A DNA stretch of 64,000 nt. It comes from Tannerella sp. Lineage in GTDB: Bacteria; Bacteroidota; Bacteroidia; Bacteroidales; Tannerellaceae. Made by a program: the position numbers and the translations under genes. Shown one piece after another: positions 1 to 8,213 of the stretch. Numbering within the stretch: the first letter of the stretch is position 1; every line of letters starts with the position of its first letter. The stretch covers positions 62,001 to 126,000 of the forward strand of contig JAITVY010000035.1 in NCBI GenBank assembly GCA_031285565.1, given 5' to 3'. A model generated the notes under the pieces. It saw only the letters and a program-made list of their open reading frames with translations. It made no database searches and had not been told where the DNA came from.

Positions 1-35
1 TTAATATTTTCATTTTCAATTATCGTCTTTATTCT

Positions 36-99
36 TGCAGAAATTTCTGCATTTTTCTCACTTTTTTCTTGCATATTCAGAATATTCTGTATTTATTTG
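36..99 (+). promoter_or_regulatory. Promoter with twin palindromic operators
   Basis: Two perfect palindromes sit here: TGCAGAAATTTCTGCA at 36-51 and CAGAATATTCTG at 78-89. They share the core CAGAAWWTTCTG and their centres are exactly 40 bp apart, about four helical turns. A plausible promoter has TTG at 69-71 and TTTATTTG at 92-99, with 20 bp between. The second palindrome therefore lies between the -33 and -7 boxes, where a bound protein would block RNA polymerase. The regulator is probably the small protein encoded at 159, but that is inference. A gene to the left of the window could share the site. Confidence 0.55.
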
Positions 100-158
100 C
101 AATAGCTTTCAAATTGAAAGAGAGCCATAAAGATAATTAAAAATTTAATTTTTTAAAT

Positions 159-356
159 ATGAATGAGATAATTGTACCACATGGAGTAAAAGACAAGCTT
201 ATTAAGCAATTTAACACCAGCTATCCAACTGTAAGAGCAGCTTTAAGGGGTAAAAGCAAAAGTCTTTTATGCCTGCGTATCCGAAAGGCTGCCCTGGACA
301 ACGGAGGTGTAGAGGTGGCAACTATCGACAACAATAACAAATATGTAATATTATGA
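159..356 (+). CDS. Small putative HTH DNA-binding protein
   Basis: This 65-residue basic protein has a helix-turn-helix-like pattern: a helix around KDKLIKQF (residues 11-18), a turn NTSYP, then a helix TVRAALRGK (24-32) and a third basic helix near RIRKAALDNGG. Similar short proteins that open with a helix and a 'S-x-x-T-V-x-x-A-L' recognition segment occur in Bacteroidetes genomes next to mobile or regulatory genes. The function is not established. The ATG follows an AT-rich leader without a Shine-Dalgarno, as usual in this phylum. Two identical-core palindromes just upstream suggest an autoregulated repressor. It stands alone, with nearly 480 bp of non-coding DNA after it. Confidence 0.6.
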   Translation: MNEIIVPHGVKDKLIKQFNTSYPTVRAALRGKSKSLLCLRIRKAALDNGGVEVATIDNNNKYVIL

Positions 357-833
357 ATCATGCTACTTGTACATAATAACATAATATTTTACACGATTGT
401 TTGAATTATTGCTTTTCAATTAAAAAGTTGCGTTAGTTTTTTTTCTTTATAATCAGAAAACCGACAAACCTATATGGATGTCTATGTGTTTATTTATGTA
501 AATGCAGTATTTTAGTCTTGTAAGTCCGTACTTGACTGAACATGTGATATCGTAATATAAAAACATTGGAACATTTCGAGTAGTGAGAGCAGAGTTAAAC
601 TAATGACTAGTGGTAAGTGATTAGTGGTTAATGCACATCAGGAGTCAAGTAGTAGATTGAATTGTTTAATTGTAAACTTTGAATTTTGAACCTGAAACTT
701 TGAACTACTTAAATTCCAAGTCGCGAAAAACGGCTAGTGCAACCAATCAGTTTATCTGCTATTATGGCATGTCGGCTCTACTGGTTATGAATAAACTTTG
801 TCCCACGCAACTTTAATTAAATAAATTTCTGTA
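357..833. other. Intergenic region, no gene seen
   Basis: AT-rich spacer of 477 bp. It contains low-complexity filler such as repeated tagtgg/agtagt words near 604-655 and TTTGAA-type words near 670-712, as found in several other gaps of this window. I see no convincing ORF, tRNA or terminator. Confidence 0.6.
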
Positions 834-1256
834 ATGGGGCGACAGATTCATACACGGACACTTATGACAACACAAACATATAACAAGGAACTGTCTCTTT
901 CAAGATTAATAAGTTATGCAAGCTCAATATTAGGATTATCTTATCTTCAGGTAAAAAAGAGATATGATGATTATCCGATTTGCCTGATGTACTATATGGA
1001 GAAAAACACAAAAGAAGATCTCATAGAAGTAAGATTTGATCAGGAACAAGCGACTTTATCCTGTGTTTTCGATAAAGACTCAACATGCAAATCGTCTTAT
1101 CTATTTCTGGATAATACTGAGTCTTTGACTGAATATATTGAATATTTGAATTCAATTTATAAATACGATTATCTTGAGTGTCAATGGAGATTACCCGGTT
1201 GTTGGCTGACATTAAAAAGAACAGACGACGACGTATGTCTGTTTCTTTATTATTGA
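834..1256 (+). CDS. Hypothetical protein, about 130-140 residues
   Basis: I do not recognise this family. The protein is acidic to neutral, soluble, and rich in Tyr, Leu and Asp, with no signal peptide or membrane segment. A second in-frame ATG at 864 (MTTQTYNKEL) would trim ten basic residues and is an equally likely start; neither has a ribosome binding site. The size and the alternating hydrophobic pattern (CVFDKDS, EYLNSIYKYDYLECQWRL) suggest a small alpha/beta domain, but this is only an impression. It stands alone between a long non-coding gap and a strong bidirectional terminator. It could be an orphan gene or the remnant of a larger protein. Confidence 0.5.
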   Translation: MGRQIHTRTLMTTQTYNKELSLSRLISYASSILGLSYLQVKKRYDDYPICLMYYMEKNTKEDLIEVRFDQEQATLSCVFDKDSTCKSSYLFLDNTESLTEYIEYLNSIYKYDYLECQWRLPGCWLTLKRTDDDVCLFLYY

Positions 1257-1342
1257 CGATCTATCCCTGCAAATCTCATCCTTAAGTAGCCTGAAAGTTA
1301 AGTATAATTGACTACATATCGTATTTCATAAAGTATTATAGA

Positions 1343-1392
1343 ATAAAAGAACAGCTTTCTGAAAAGCATTATTCAGAAAGCTGTTCTTTTAT
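1343..1392. terminator. Bidirectional intrinsic terminator
   Basis: A perfect 20-bp stem pairs 1343-1362 with 1373-1392 around a 10-nt loop. The stem has AAAAG at one end and CTTTT at the other, so it provides a U-run in both directions. It lies between the converging genes ending at 1256 (+) and 1419 (-) and serves both. Confidence 0.9.
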
Positions 1393-1418
1393 GACCGGTA
1401 GTCTACTCCGGCTATTTA

Positions 1419-2285
1419 TTATTCTTCAATATCGACCAATTCAACTTCGAAAATCAAAGCAGAATAAGGAGGTATATTGCGTTGTTCCCTTGCCCCATAT
1501 GCTAGTTCTTGCGGAATATACAATTCCCATTTAGACCCTACCGGCATCAATGAAAGCGCTTCCGTCCATCCAGCGATTACCTGATTTGTGCGGAATGTGC
1601 TGGGAGTCTCTTTTGAACTATCAAATTCAGTACCATCAATCAATGTGCCCCGATAATTCACTTTTACCTTTGCTCCTTTATCCGGAACAGCACCACTTCC
1701 TTCTGTTATAACCTTATATTGCAAACCACTTTCTGTAGTATGGATTCCGTCTTTTGACTTGTTCTCATTCAGAAACTTTTCACCGGCAGCTTTATTATCG
1801 CCGTATTTCTCCAGTTTAAATTGTTCTTTTAGTTCTTCTGTTTTGGTATTTGCATATGTTTGCGCCCTCAATACAGCCATATCATCATTTCTTCTCACAC
1901 CATGGTAAAAACCGGCCAGCATAGCTTCCCGATTCACTGTTTGACTTGAATCGCCCATAAATATATCACCATTCAAATGAGGGACCCACTGGTTATTAAT
2001 CATATGTGCAATCCGCATACCCTCCAGATAGGCTACAGCATCAGGACCATAATCAGTTGAGCCTTTCTTAAATCCTTTTATAAAATCATCTAAATAAGCC
2101 GTATCAATCCCGGCCTGCATAGTCAAATAATTAATTATCCCATCTGTACGGGAAAAACCAAAGAAGTAGGATAATGAATCCACTTCAGTTTTCAAATCAG
2201 CTTTGGGACCACGTGAACATGAACCTAATCCTATCGCAGCCATAATAACCATTAAAATACCAACTTTTTTCATCATTCTATTCAT
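1419..2285 (-). CDS. FKBP-type peptidyl-prolyl isomerase lipoprotein
   Basis: This enzyme catalyses cis-trans isomerisation of prolyl bonds in envelope proteins. The N-terminus is a lipoprotein signal with lipobox LGSC (Cys23), so the mature protein is probably anchored in the outer or inner membrane facing the periplasm. Residues about 30-165 form the helical FKBP N-terminal (dimerisation) domain. Residues about 185-287 form the FKBP domain, with [25 protein letters not shown], and the aromatic/hydrophobic pocket residues ending in IFEVELVDI. The overall length of 288 fits FkpA/Mip-like proteins. It is transcribed alone, shares a terminator with its convergent neighbour, and starts at an ATG preceded by AT-rich DNA. 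A second Met at residue 4 or 5 is also possible. Confidence 0.9.
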   Translation of the reverse strand: MNRMMKKVGILMVIMAAIGLGSCSRGPKADLKTEVDSLSYFFGFSRTDGIINYLTMQAGIDTAYLDDFIKGFKKGSTDYGPDAVAYLEGMRIAHMINNQWVPHLNGDIFMGDSSQTVNREAMLAGFYHGVRRNDDMAVLRAQTYANTKTEELKEQFKLEKYGDNKAAGEKFLNENKSKDGIHTTESGLQYKVITEGSGAVPDKGAKVKVNYRGTLIDGTEFDSSKETPSTFRTNQVIAGWTEALSLMPVGSKWELYIPQELAYGAREQRNIPPYSALIFEVELVDIEE

Positions 2286-2516
2286 TTAATGTTATAATAC
2301 TTCGATTTTATAAGTTGTTTTACACAACAACACTTAATTAATCCGGATTTAAAGACCATTTGCTGGTAGGTAGCTTATCCAGGTTAACTTTTACGGCGCA
2401 AAAATAATAATTTTTGATTTGATGATATGTGAAGATTATTTAAATCTTCTGCGCCCCATACAATTGTTTTAATAAAATAAAAACACGGATTATAAGTTCT
2501 TTCCATAAATGATTTG

Positions 2517-2524
2517 TATTTTTG
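2517..2524 (+). promoter_or_regulatory. -7 box of the tsaC operon promoter
   Basis: TATTTTTG matches the Bacteroidetes -7 consensus TAnnTTTG and would start transcription near 2528, about 60 nt before tsaC. No clear -33 TTG is visible. The rest of the 301-bp gap (2286-2586) is AT-rich and holds no other gene. Confidence 0.55.
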
Positions 2525-2586
2525 CATAAATGCGTGCGACGATATAATAATTATAGATCAGACAAGGATATTATTTTATTAGAATA

Positions 2587-3177
2587 ATGGAAAATAACGA
2601 AAACGACAAAACTATGCAGGAAGATATACGGGAAGCATGTATGGTTTTGCGTCAAGGCGGAATCATTTTATACCCTACCGATACGATTTGGGGAATAGGA
2701 TGTGACGCAACAAACGAAGAAGCCGTTAAACGTATATATGCATTAAAACAGCGTACCGACCATAAAGCGATGCTTGTTTTAATAGATAACCCTGCTAAAT
2801 TAAATTCATATGTATCAGAAGTTCCCGATATTGCATGGGACTTAATAGAGGTAACCGATAAACCGCTCACTATCATTTACTCAAACGCAAAAAATCTGGT
2901 ATTTAGCTTATTAGGAGAAGACGGAAGTGTAGGTATCCGTATCACACAAGAACGTTTTTCTCAAAAACTATGCGAACAATTCAGAAAACCGTTGGTTTCA
3001 ACTTCTGCCAATATCAGCGGATTACCGTCACCAGGTTCTTTTAATGAAATAGCTGAAGCAATAAAAAATGAAGTCGATTATATCGTTCGTTACCGTCAGA
3101 ATGAAACTATCCAATGCAAACCTTCCGGCATAATCAAAATTGGAGAAGGAGGCGTCGTCCAAGTAATTCGTGAATAG
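2587..3177 (+). CDS. tsaC: Threonylcarbamoyl-AMP synthase (Sua5/YciO/YrdC)
   Basis: It makes threonylcarbamoyl-AMP from threonine, bicarbonate and ATP, the first step of t6A37 modification in ANN-decoding tRNAs, in the cytoplasm. The 196 residues form one YrdC domain: the opening strand TDTIWGIGCD (31-40), the K-x-R type ligand-binding motif KQR (54-56), and the STSANISG loop (138-145). The length fits the short TsaC/YrdC class rather than the longer Sua5 class with an extra C-terminal domain. It heads a compact five-gene operon; its TAG stop abuts the next ATG without a spacer, which suggests coupled translation. Some YciO members have uncertain activity, so the precise call rests on family membership. 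Confidence 0.88.
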   Translation: MENNENDKTMQEDIREACMVLRQGGIILYPTDTIWGIGCDATNEEAVKRIYALKQRTDHKAMLVLIDNPAKLNSYVSEVPDIAWDLIEVTDKPLTIIYSNAKNLVFSLLGEDGSVGIRITQERFSQKLCEQFRKPLVSTSANISGLPSPGSFNEIAEAIKNEVDYIVRYRQNETIQCKPSGIIKIGEGGVVQVIRE

Positions 3178-4578
3178 ATGAATAAGCAGAAACAGAGATT
3201 AAAATATCTCATTGCTGATTTTACAACGGCCGCTATTGTTTGGTTACTACTTAGTATTTTAAGATATTATGAAGTCGCTCAATATGAAGGGTACGGTTCT
3301 GTTTATGATTTTTTACTAAACAGCCAGGTTATCAAAGTAGAAATCATCATTCCTTTTTTCTGGCTATTACTCTATTATTTCTCAGGATATTACAATCAGG
3401 TATTCGGCAAATCAAGAATCAACGAGTTATTTATAACATTAGCATCGGTCTCAATCGGTGTTGTTCTGATCTTTTTTATTGTAGTATTGAATGATTTACC
3501 GCAATCATTTGAGATTTATTATACGATCTTCTTTTCATATTACTTCCTGCAGTTTTTTATAACATATACCTCTCGCTATCTTATAACAAAGCATGCACTG
3601 CAGAAAATACAACGAAAAGAATGGGCTTCAAATGTATTAGTGATCGGAACCGGTTCGCAAGCTGCACGTGTACAGCATAATCTGGCAGATTTAGGATACC
3701 GGATTATCGGTTTTGTTCACATGAATGAACAGCAATACTCTGCTATTCCGGCTGACCGGATACTTGGCACAGTCGAAGACCTATCCGGGTTGATCAGGTT
3801 ACATAAAATAGACGAATTAATTGTAATACCCGAGCTAACGCAGTATGACGAGACTATACAAATATTATATTCATTATACCATTACAAATGCCCTGTTAAA
3901 ATCTGGGCAGAAAAAAGTCATCCGCTCTGGCGTGCTGAAGTAAAAACCATTCATGGCATTCCGTTAATAGAAGTAACAGCCAATAATTTTTCAGATGCTG
4001 CTAAAAATATTAAATTTGCCATGGATAAGATCATATCAATTTTAGTGCTTATCATTTTATCACCAATCTATGCTTATATTGCCATACGGGTTAAATCAGA
4101 TTCGAAAGGTCCGGTTTTTTATAAGCAGGAACGGGTAGGTTACATGGGACGTCCTTTTATGATTTATAAATTCCGTTCTATGTACATAGATGCCGACAAA
4201 CAAGGCCCTATGCTTACAAACATAGATGATATACGGGTTACTCCTTTCGGTAAATTTTTACGTAAGTATCGTTTGGATGAAATTCCCCAGTTCTGGAATG
4301 TACTTATAGGAGATATGTCGTTAGTAGGCCCAAGACCTGAACAACGTTATTATATTGACCAAATTGTCAAAAAGGCACCCTATTATTACTTACTGCATAA
4401 TGTCCGGCCGGGTATTACGTCATGGGGTATGGTAAAATATGGTTATGCTGATACGGTTGACAAAATGATAGAACGCCTTAATTATGACATTATGTATTAC
4501 GAAAATATGTCTTTAACGTTAGATCTTACCATTTTAATTTACACAGTAAAAATTGTATTCACAGGAAAAGGTATCTGA
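3178..4578 (+). CDS. Polyprenyl-phosphate sugar phosphotransferase
   Basis: A WcaJ/WbaP-type initiating enzyme, expected to transfer a sugar-1-phosphate from a nucleotide sugar to undecaprenyl phosphate and so start capsule or exopolysaccharide repeat synthesis at the inner membrane. Several hydrophobic segments fill residues 1-145. A Rossmann-like domain follows, starting VLVIGTGSQAARV near 150. A further membrane segment (IISILVLIILSPIYAYIA, about 283-300) leads into the catalytic domain, with KFRSM, the DEIPQFWNVL segment and GDMSLVGPRPE near the end. The length of 466 is normal. No other capsule gene is adjacent, so it may act as a stand-alone initiator. The sugar specificity cannot be read from the sequence. 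Confidence 0.9.
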   Translation: MNKQKQRLKYLIADFTTAAIVWLLLSILRYYEVAQYEGYGSVYDFLLNSQVIKVEIIIPFFWLLLYYFSGYYNQVFGKSRINELFITLASVSIGVVLIFFIVVLNDLPQSFEIYYTIFFSYYFLQFFITYTSRYLITKHALQKIQRKEWASNVLVIGTGSQAARVQHNLADLGYRIIGFVHMNEQQYSAIPADRILGTVEDLSGLIRLHKIDELIVIPELTQYDETIQILYSLYHYKCPVKIWAEKSHPLWRAEVKTIHGIPLIEVTANNFSDAAKNIKFAMDKIISILVLIILSPIYAYIAIRVKSDSKGPVFYKQERVGYMGRPFMIYKFRSMYIDADKQGPMLTNIDDIRVTPFGKFLRKYRLDEIPQFWNVLIGDMSLVGPRPEQRYYIDQIVKKAPYYYLLHNVRPGITSWGMVKYGYADTVDKMIERLNYDIMYYENMSLTLDLTILIYTVKIVFTGKGI

Positions 4579-4579
4579 A

Positions 4580-6364
4580 ATGGAAAATAATGGACTCTTT
4601 TACAAGTTTCTCCTATGGCGCGAAAAGCATATTAAAGAACGAAGCTTTATCCTGATTCTGAGTTTTATTGTCGGGATCGGTACAGCAGTAGCCGCTATTA
4701 CACTAAAAAATCTGATTCATCTCATACAAAGCCTTTTAACCGGCAACCTACGGGATGGAGCCAACTTTTGGTTGTTAATTTATCCGGTTATAGGGATTCT
4801 TTTGGCTGGTTTATTTGTACGTTATATCGTACGGGATGACATCAGTCATGGAGTAACAAAAATCCTTTACGCAATCTCGCAACGAAAAAGCCGGATCAAA
4901 CCCCATAACATGTGGTCTTCGCTTGTAGCCAGTTCAGTAACGATTGGGTTTGGCGGATCTGTAGGAGCGGAAGCTCCGATAGTGTTGACCGGCGCTGCTA
5001 TCGGGTCAAATCTCGGGCGGTTGTTCCGTATGGAACAAAAAACGTTGATGTTGTTAGTAGGTTGTGGAGCTGCAGGCGCTGTTGCCGGCATTTTCAAAGC
5101 TCCTATAGCCGGCCTGGTATTTGTGATCGAGGTCTTAATGCTTGATTTAACAATGACATCCGTGCTTCCCCTGCTTATTTCTTCTGTAACGGCAGCAACC
5201 TTGGCCTATATATTCAATGGTTCGGAAGCGATGTTCAAATTTACACAAACTGAAATTTTTGAAATAGAACGAATTCCATATGTTTTGTTATTGGGTGTTT
5301 TTTGCGGAATCGTATCGCTCTACTTTACCCGCGCAATGAACAAAATTGAAGGAGTGTTTCGCAAATTAAGCAATCCCTGGAAAAAATATATCCTGGGCAC
5401 CCTCATGTTAAGTATACTGATCTTCCTTTTCCCTCCCCTTTACGGTGAAGGATACGACACGATTGGGTCGTTGTTGAATGGAGAATTCTCTTCATTAATG
5501 GGAAATAGTATATTTATCGGCCTGGAAGATAATTATTGGGGGATTGTGATCTTTATGGGGCTTATCCTATTGACCAAAGTATTTGCGTCGAGTGCAACAA
5601 ACGGAGGAGGAGGTTGCGGAGGTATATTTGCACCAAGTCTTTTTCTTGGCTGTATTGCCGGTTTTATTTTTGCACATGTATCCAATTATTTCGAACTCAC
5701 TCGTTTTCTACCTGAAAAGAACTTCGCTTTATTAGGGATGGCAGGCGTTATGTCGGGGGTTATGCATGCACCTCTGACTGGTGTGTTCCTGATTGCCGAA
5801 TTAACCGGTGGGTACGATTTATTCTTACCCCTGATGCTCGTATCCATCAGTTCTTATGCACTGATCATTACGTTCGAGCCCCACAGTATCTATTCTATGC
5901 GTCTGGCTCAGAAAGGAGAACTGTTGACTCATCATAAAGATAAAGCCGTACTGACTCTCTTAAAAATCAATGAAGTTATCGAAACCGACTTTGTTCCTAT
6001 AACACCCGACATGACGTTAGGTGAGGTCGTTAAAAATGCTATTGCCGAAAGCACACGCAATTTCTTCCCTGTAGTTGATAAAGACAATAAATTGCTGGGG
6101 TTAGTTTTAGTCGATAACATCCGGAATATCATGTTCCGTCCCGAATTATACGATCGTTTCAAAGTGTCCAGGTTTATGGTCTCAGCACCGGCAAAAATTG
6201 TCACGGATATGCCTATGGAGAAGATCATGCAAATATTCGACGATACAAAAGCATGGAACCTCCCGGTAGTTGATCAGGAAGGGCATTATATTGGATTTGT
6301 TTCCAAGTCCAAAATCTTCAATTCTTATCGGGAAGTATTAGTTGATACGTTTTCAGGCGATTGA
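4580..6364 (+). CDS. ClC-type chloride channel/transporter with CBS pair
   Basis: A membrane anion channel or exchanger of the ClC family with a cytoplasmic CBS-domain pair. I chose the ATG at 4580, one base after the upstream stop; nine extra in-frame codons lie upstream inside the previous gene. Selectivity elements are visible: GSVGAEAP (residues 127-133, gating Glu131), KAPIAGLVFVIEV (173-185), a glycine-rich GGGGCGGIFAPSLFLG and a pore Tyr in SIYSMRLA. Residue 185, where exchangers such as E. coli ClC carry the proton-path Glu203, is Val, as in eukaryotic ClC channels. The GSGIP motif is replaced by ISHGVT. The CBS pair occupies about 455-590 and often senses adenine nucleotides. Confidence 0.9.
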   Translation: MENNGLFYKFLLWREKHIKERSFILILSFIVGIGTAVAAITLKNLIHLIQSLLTGNLRDGANFWLLIYPVIGILLAGLFVRYIVRDDISHGVTKILYAISQRKSRIKPHNMWSSLVASSVTIGFGGSVGAEAPIVLTGAAIGSNLGRLFRMEQKTLMLLVGCGAAGAVAGIFKAPIAGLVFVIEVLMLDLTMTSVLPLLISSVTAATLAYIFNGSEAMFKFTQTEIFEIERIPYVLLLGVFCGIVSLYFTRAMNKIEGVFRKLSNPWKKYILGTLMLSILIFLFPPLYGEGYDTIGSLLNGEFSSLMGNSIFIGLEDNYWGIVIFMGLILLTKVFASSATNGGGGCGGIFAPSLFLGCIAGFIFAHVSNYFELTRFLPEKNFALLGMAGVMSGVMHAPLTGVFLIAELTGGYDLFLPLMLVSISSYALIITFEPHSIYSMRLAQKGELLTHHKDKAVLTLLKINEVIETDFVPITPDMTLGEVVKNAIAESTRNFFPVVDKDNKLLGLVLVDNIRNIMFRPELYDRFKVSRFMVSAPAKIVTDMPMEKIMQIFDDTKAWNLPVVDQEGHYIGFVSKSKIFNSYREVLVDTFSGD

Positions 6365-6381
6365 AAAATAAATGATGAGTT

Positions 6382-7377
6382 ATGACAAAAAATGACTTGC
6401 GGATTGTATATATGGGGACCCCTGAATTTGCTGTGGAGGGTCTACGGGCTTTAGTGGAAAGAAACTATCAGGTAGTTGCTGTTGTCACGATGCCCGATAA
6501 ACCTGTAGGGAGACATGGAAGCGTATTACAGGCAAGTCCGGTAAAACAATATGCACAACAACATAATATACCCGTTTTACAACCGGAAAAGCTTAAAAAC
6601 GAAGTTTTCTTATCGGAATTACAATCTTTTAATGCAGATCTGCAAATTGTTGTAGCCTTCCGGATGCTACCTGAAGTTGTCTGGAATATGCCCCGGTTTG
6701 GCACGTTCAATCTTCACGCCTCATTATTACCACAATACCGTGGAGCGGCACCTATTAACTGGGCTATTATTAACGGCGAAAAAGAGACCGGTGCAACAAC
6801 TTTCTTTTTAACACATGAAATCGATACGGGAAAAATCATACGTCAGCAAAAATTACCCATTGCCGAAACAGATGATGCAGGAGTGGTACATGATGCATTA
6901 ATGGCGCTGGGCGCTAACCTGGTTATTGAAACGGTTGATTTACTCTTACAAAATAATGGTAACATAGATACAATTCCGCAGGAAACATTATATCAAAGCG
7001 AAACCGAGTTACTACCGGCGCCTAAAATATTCAAAGAGACATGCCATATTAACTGGTACCAGCCTATACGGAATATATATAATTTTATCCGGGGCTTATC
7101 ACCCTACCCTGCGGCCTGGACAGAGCTGATTATGTCGGATGGCAGCATTCAAACAATGAAGATTTATCAGTCAGAAATGATCTATGAGACGCATAATTTA
7201 GCTATAGGTTCTATTCGTTACGATTCAAAAGCAAATTTTGATATAGCTGCAGAAGATGGTTTTATCCGGATAATTTCCCTTCAAATGGCAGGCAAAAAAC
7301 GACTGTCTGCCAAAGAGTTTTTAAACGGACTTAAGCAATTTCCACCAATGTGCAAAACGAATAATGAAAATCAGTAG
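6382..7377 (+). CDS. fmt: Methionyl-tRNA formyltransferase
   Basis: It formylates the initiator Met-tRNA using 10-formyl-tetrahydrofolate. Residues 1-210 are the formyltransferase fold: VYMGTPEFAV at the N-terminus, the folate-binding SLLPQYRGAAPINWA segment with the catalytic Asn/His context (FNLHASLLP), and DTG in HEIDTGKII. Residues about 215-320 form the C-terminal OB-like tRNA-binding domain, with IRGLSPYPAAW and LSAKEFLNG. The length of 331 is slightly above the usual 310-325. It follows the ClC gene by 17 bp and is followed three bases later by the DUF456 gene, so it is probably cotranscribed with both. Confidence 0.95.
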   Translation: MTKNDLRIVYMGTPEFAVEGLRALVERNYQVVAVVTMPDKPVGRHGSVLQASPVKQYAQQHNIPVLQPEKLKNEVFLSELQSFNADLQIVVAFRMLPEVVWNMPRFGTFNLHASLLPQYRGAAPINWAIINGEKETGATTFFLTHEIDTGKIIRQQKLPIAETDDAGVVHDALMALGANLVIETVDLLLQNNGNIDTIPQETLYQSETELLPAPKIFKETCHINWYQPIRNIYNFIRGLSPYPAAWTELIMSDGSIQTMKIYQSEMIYETHNLAIGSIRYDSKANFDIAAEDGFIRIISLQMAGKKRLSAKEFLNGLKQFPPMCKTNNENQ

Positions 7378-7380
7378 TAA

Positions 7381-7860
7381 ATGGATATTATACTAATTAT
7401 ACTTGGAGCTATTTGCCTTATTCTTGGTTTAATAGGCAGTATACTACCGGCTTTACCAGGTCCTCCGCTTTCATACGCAGGGTTAATACTACTTCACTTC
7501 ACCGAAAAGGTTCAATTTACTACGACTCAATTAATCTGGTGGGGTGTATTAGCACTACTTACGATTATCTTTGACTACCTGATGCCTGTCTTGGGTGTAA
7601 AAAAGTGGAACGGAAGTAAATGGGGGAATTGGGGATGCATTATCGGAACGATTGCCGGTTGTTTTGTATTTCCGCCCTGGGGCATTCTTTTAGGCCCTTT
7701 TGTAGGAGCCGTTTTAGGCGAATTATTAATTAGTAAAAGAGAAACCAATGATGCAATCAAAGCCGGATTTGGCGCATTCATCGGCTTTTTGCTAGGCTCT
7801 GTATTTAAAGTTGCAGTATGCTGTTGGTTTATTTATTGTTTCATCGCTGCTTTTTTCTAA
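7381..7860 (+). CDS. DUF456 family membrane protein
   Basis: This 159-residue, very hydrophobic protein belongs to DUF456 (YqgC-like). It has four or five predicted membrane segments and Gly/Pro-rich motifs typical of the family: GSILPALPGPPLSYAG near residues 20-35 and FPPWGILLGPFVGAVLGEL near 100-118. Glycine-zipper stretches (AGFGAFIGFLLG) follow. The function is unknown. It starts three bases after the fmt stop (two consecutive stop codons, then ATG) and is the last gene of the operon. A long non-coding gap follows. Confidence 0.85.
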   Translation: MDIILIILGAICLILGLIGSILPALPGPPLSYAGLILLHFTEKVQFTTTQLIWWGVLALLTIIFDYLMPVLGVKKWNGSKWGNWGCIIGTIAGCFVFPPWGILLGPFVGAVLGELLISKRETNDAIKAGFGAFIGFLLGSVFKVAVCCWFIYCFIAAFF

Positions 7861-8213
7861 CTTTTTAAAGAAATTGTTTAAAACATCCGATTTCATTAAC
7901 CGCTTTATCCCAATGGCATAGCTTTGATAAATTTGACTATGCACGTTATTCATTGGAAAATGTCCAATAATTGTTCTTTTGTGTAAATTTCTTAAAAATG
8001 GAACGTTATTTTAGAACGATTCCAATGTTATTTCATTTATAATACTTATCTTTACGAATCGAAATTGCATAATTATATCCAAATATTTCATGCAGTAAGG
8101 GCTGAAGCCTAGCTGGTTTGGGTTATACCGGGTCACATGAAAGATATGATGAAACGGAACGAATTTGGTAAATGCAATTTATCCTTGCTTGAAAAAAGTA
8201 AAAACAATATATA
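7861..8213 (+). promoter_or_regulatory. recJ upstream region and 5' leader
   Basis: This gap of 353 bp holds no gene. A -7-like box TATCTTTA at 8047-8054 would start an mRNA near 8058 with a leader of about 155 nt. The leader contains a 48-nt segment (8095-8142) that matches, without gaps, 36 of 48 positions of a segment (61180-61227) in the leader of the TPR gene. The best-conserved part reads TTTGGRTTATRCCGRGTCAC. The role is unknown; a cis-regulatory RNA or a dispersed repeat are both possible. Confidence 0.5.

Noticed and set aside
7932-7945. 14-bp identity TTTGACTATGCACG with 55466-55479
   Set aside because: Several 14-bp matches are expected by chance in 64 kb, and neither flank is similar.
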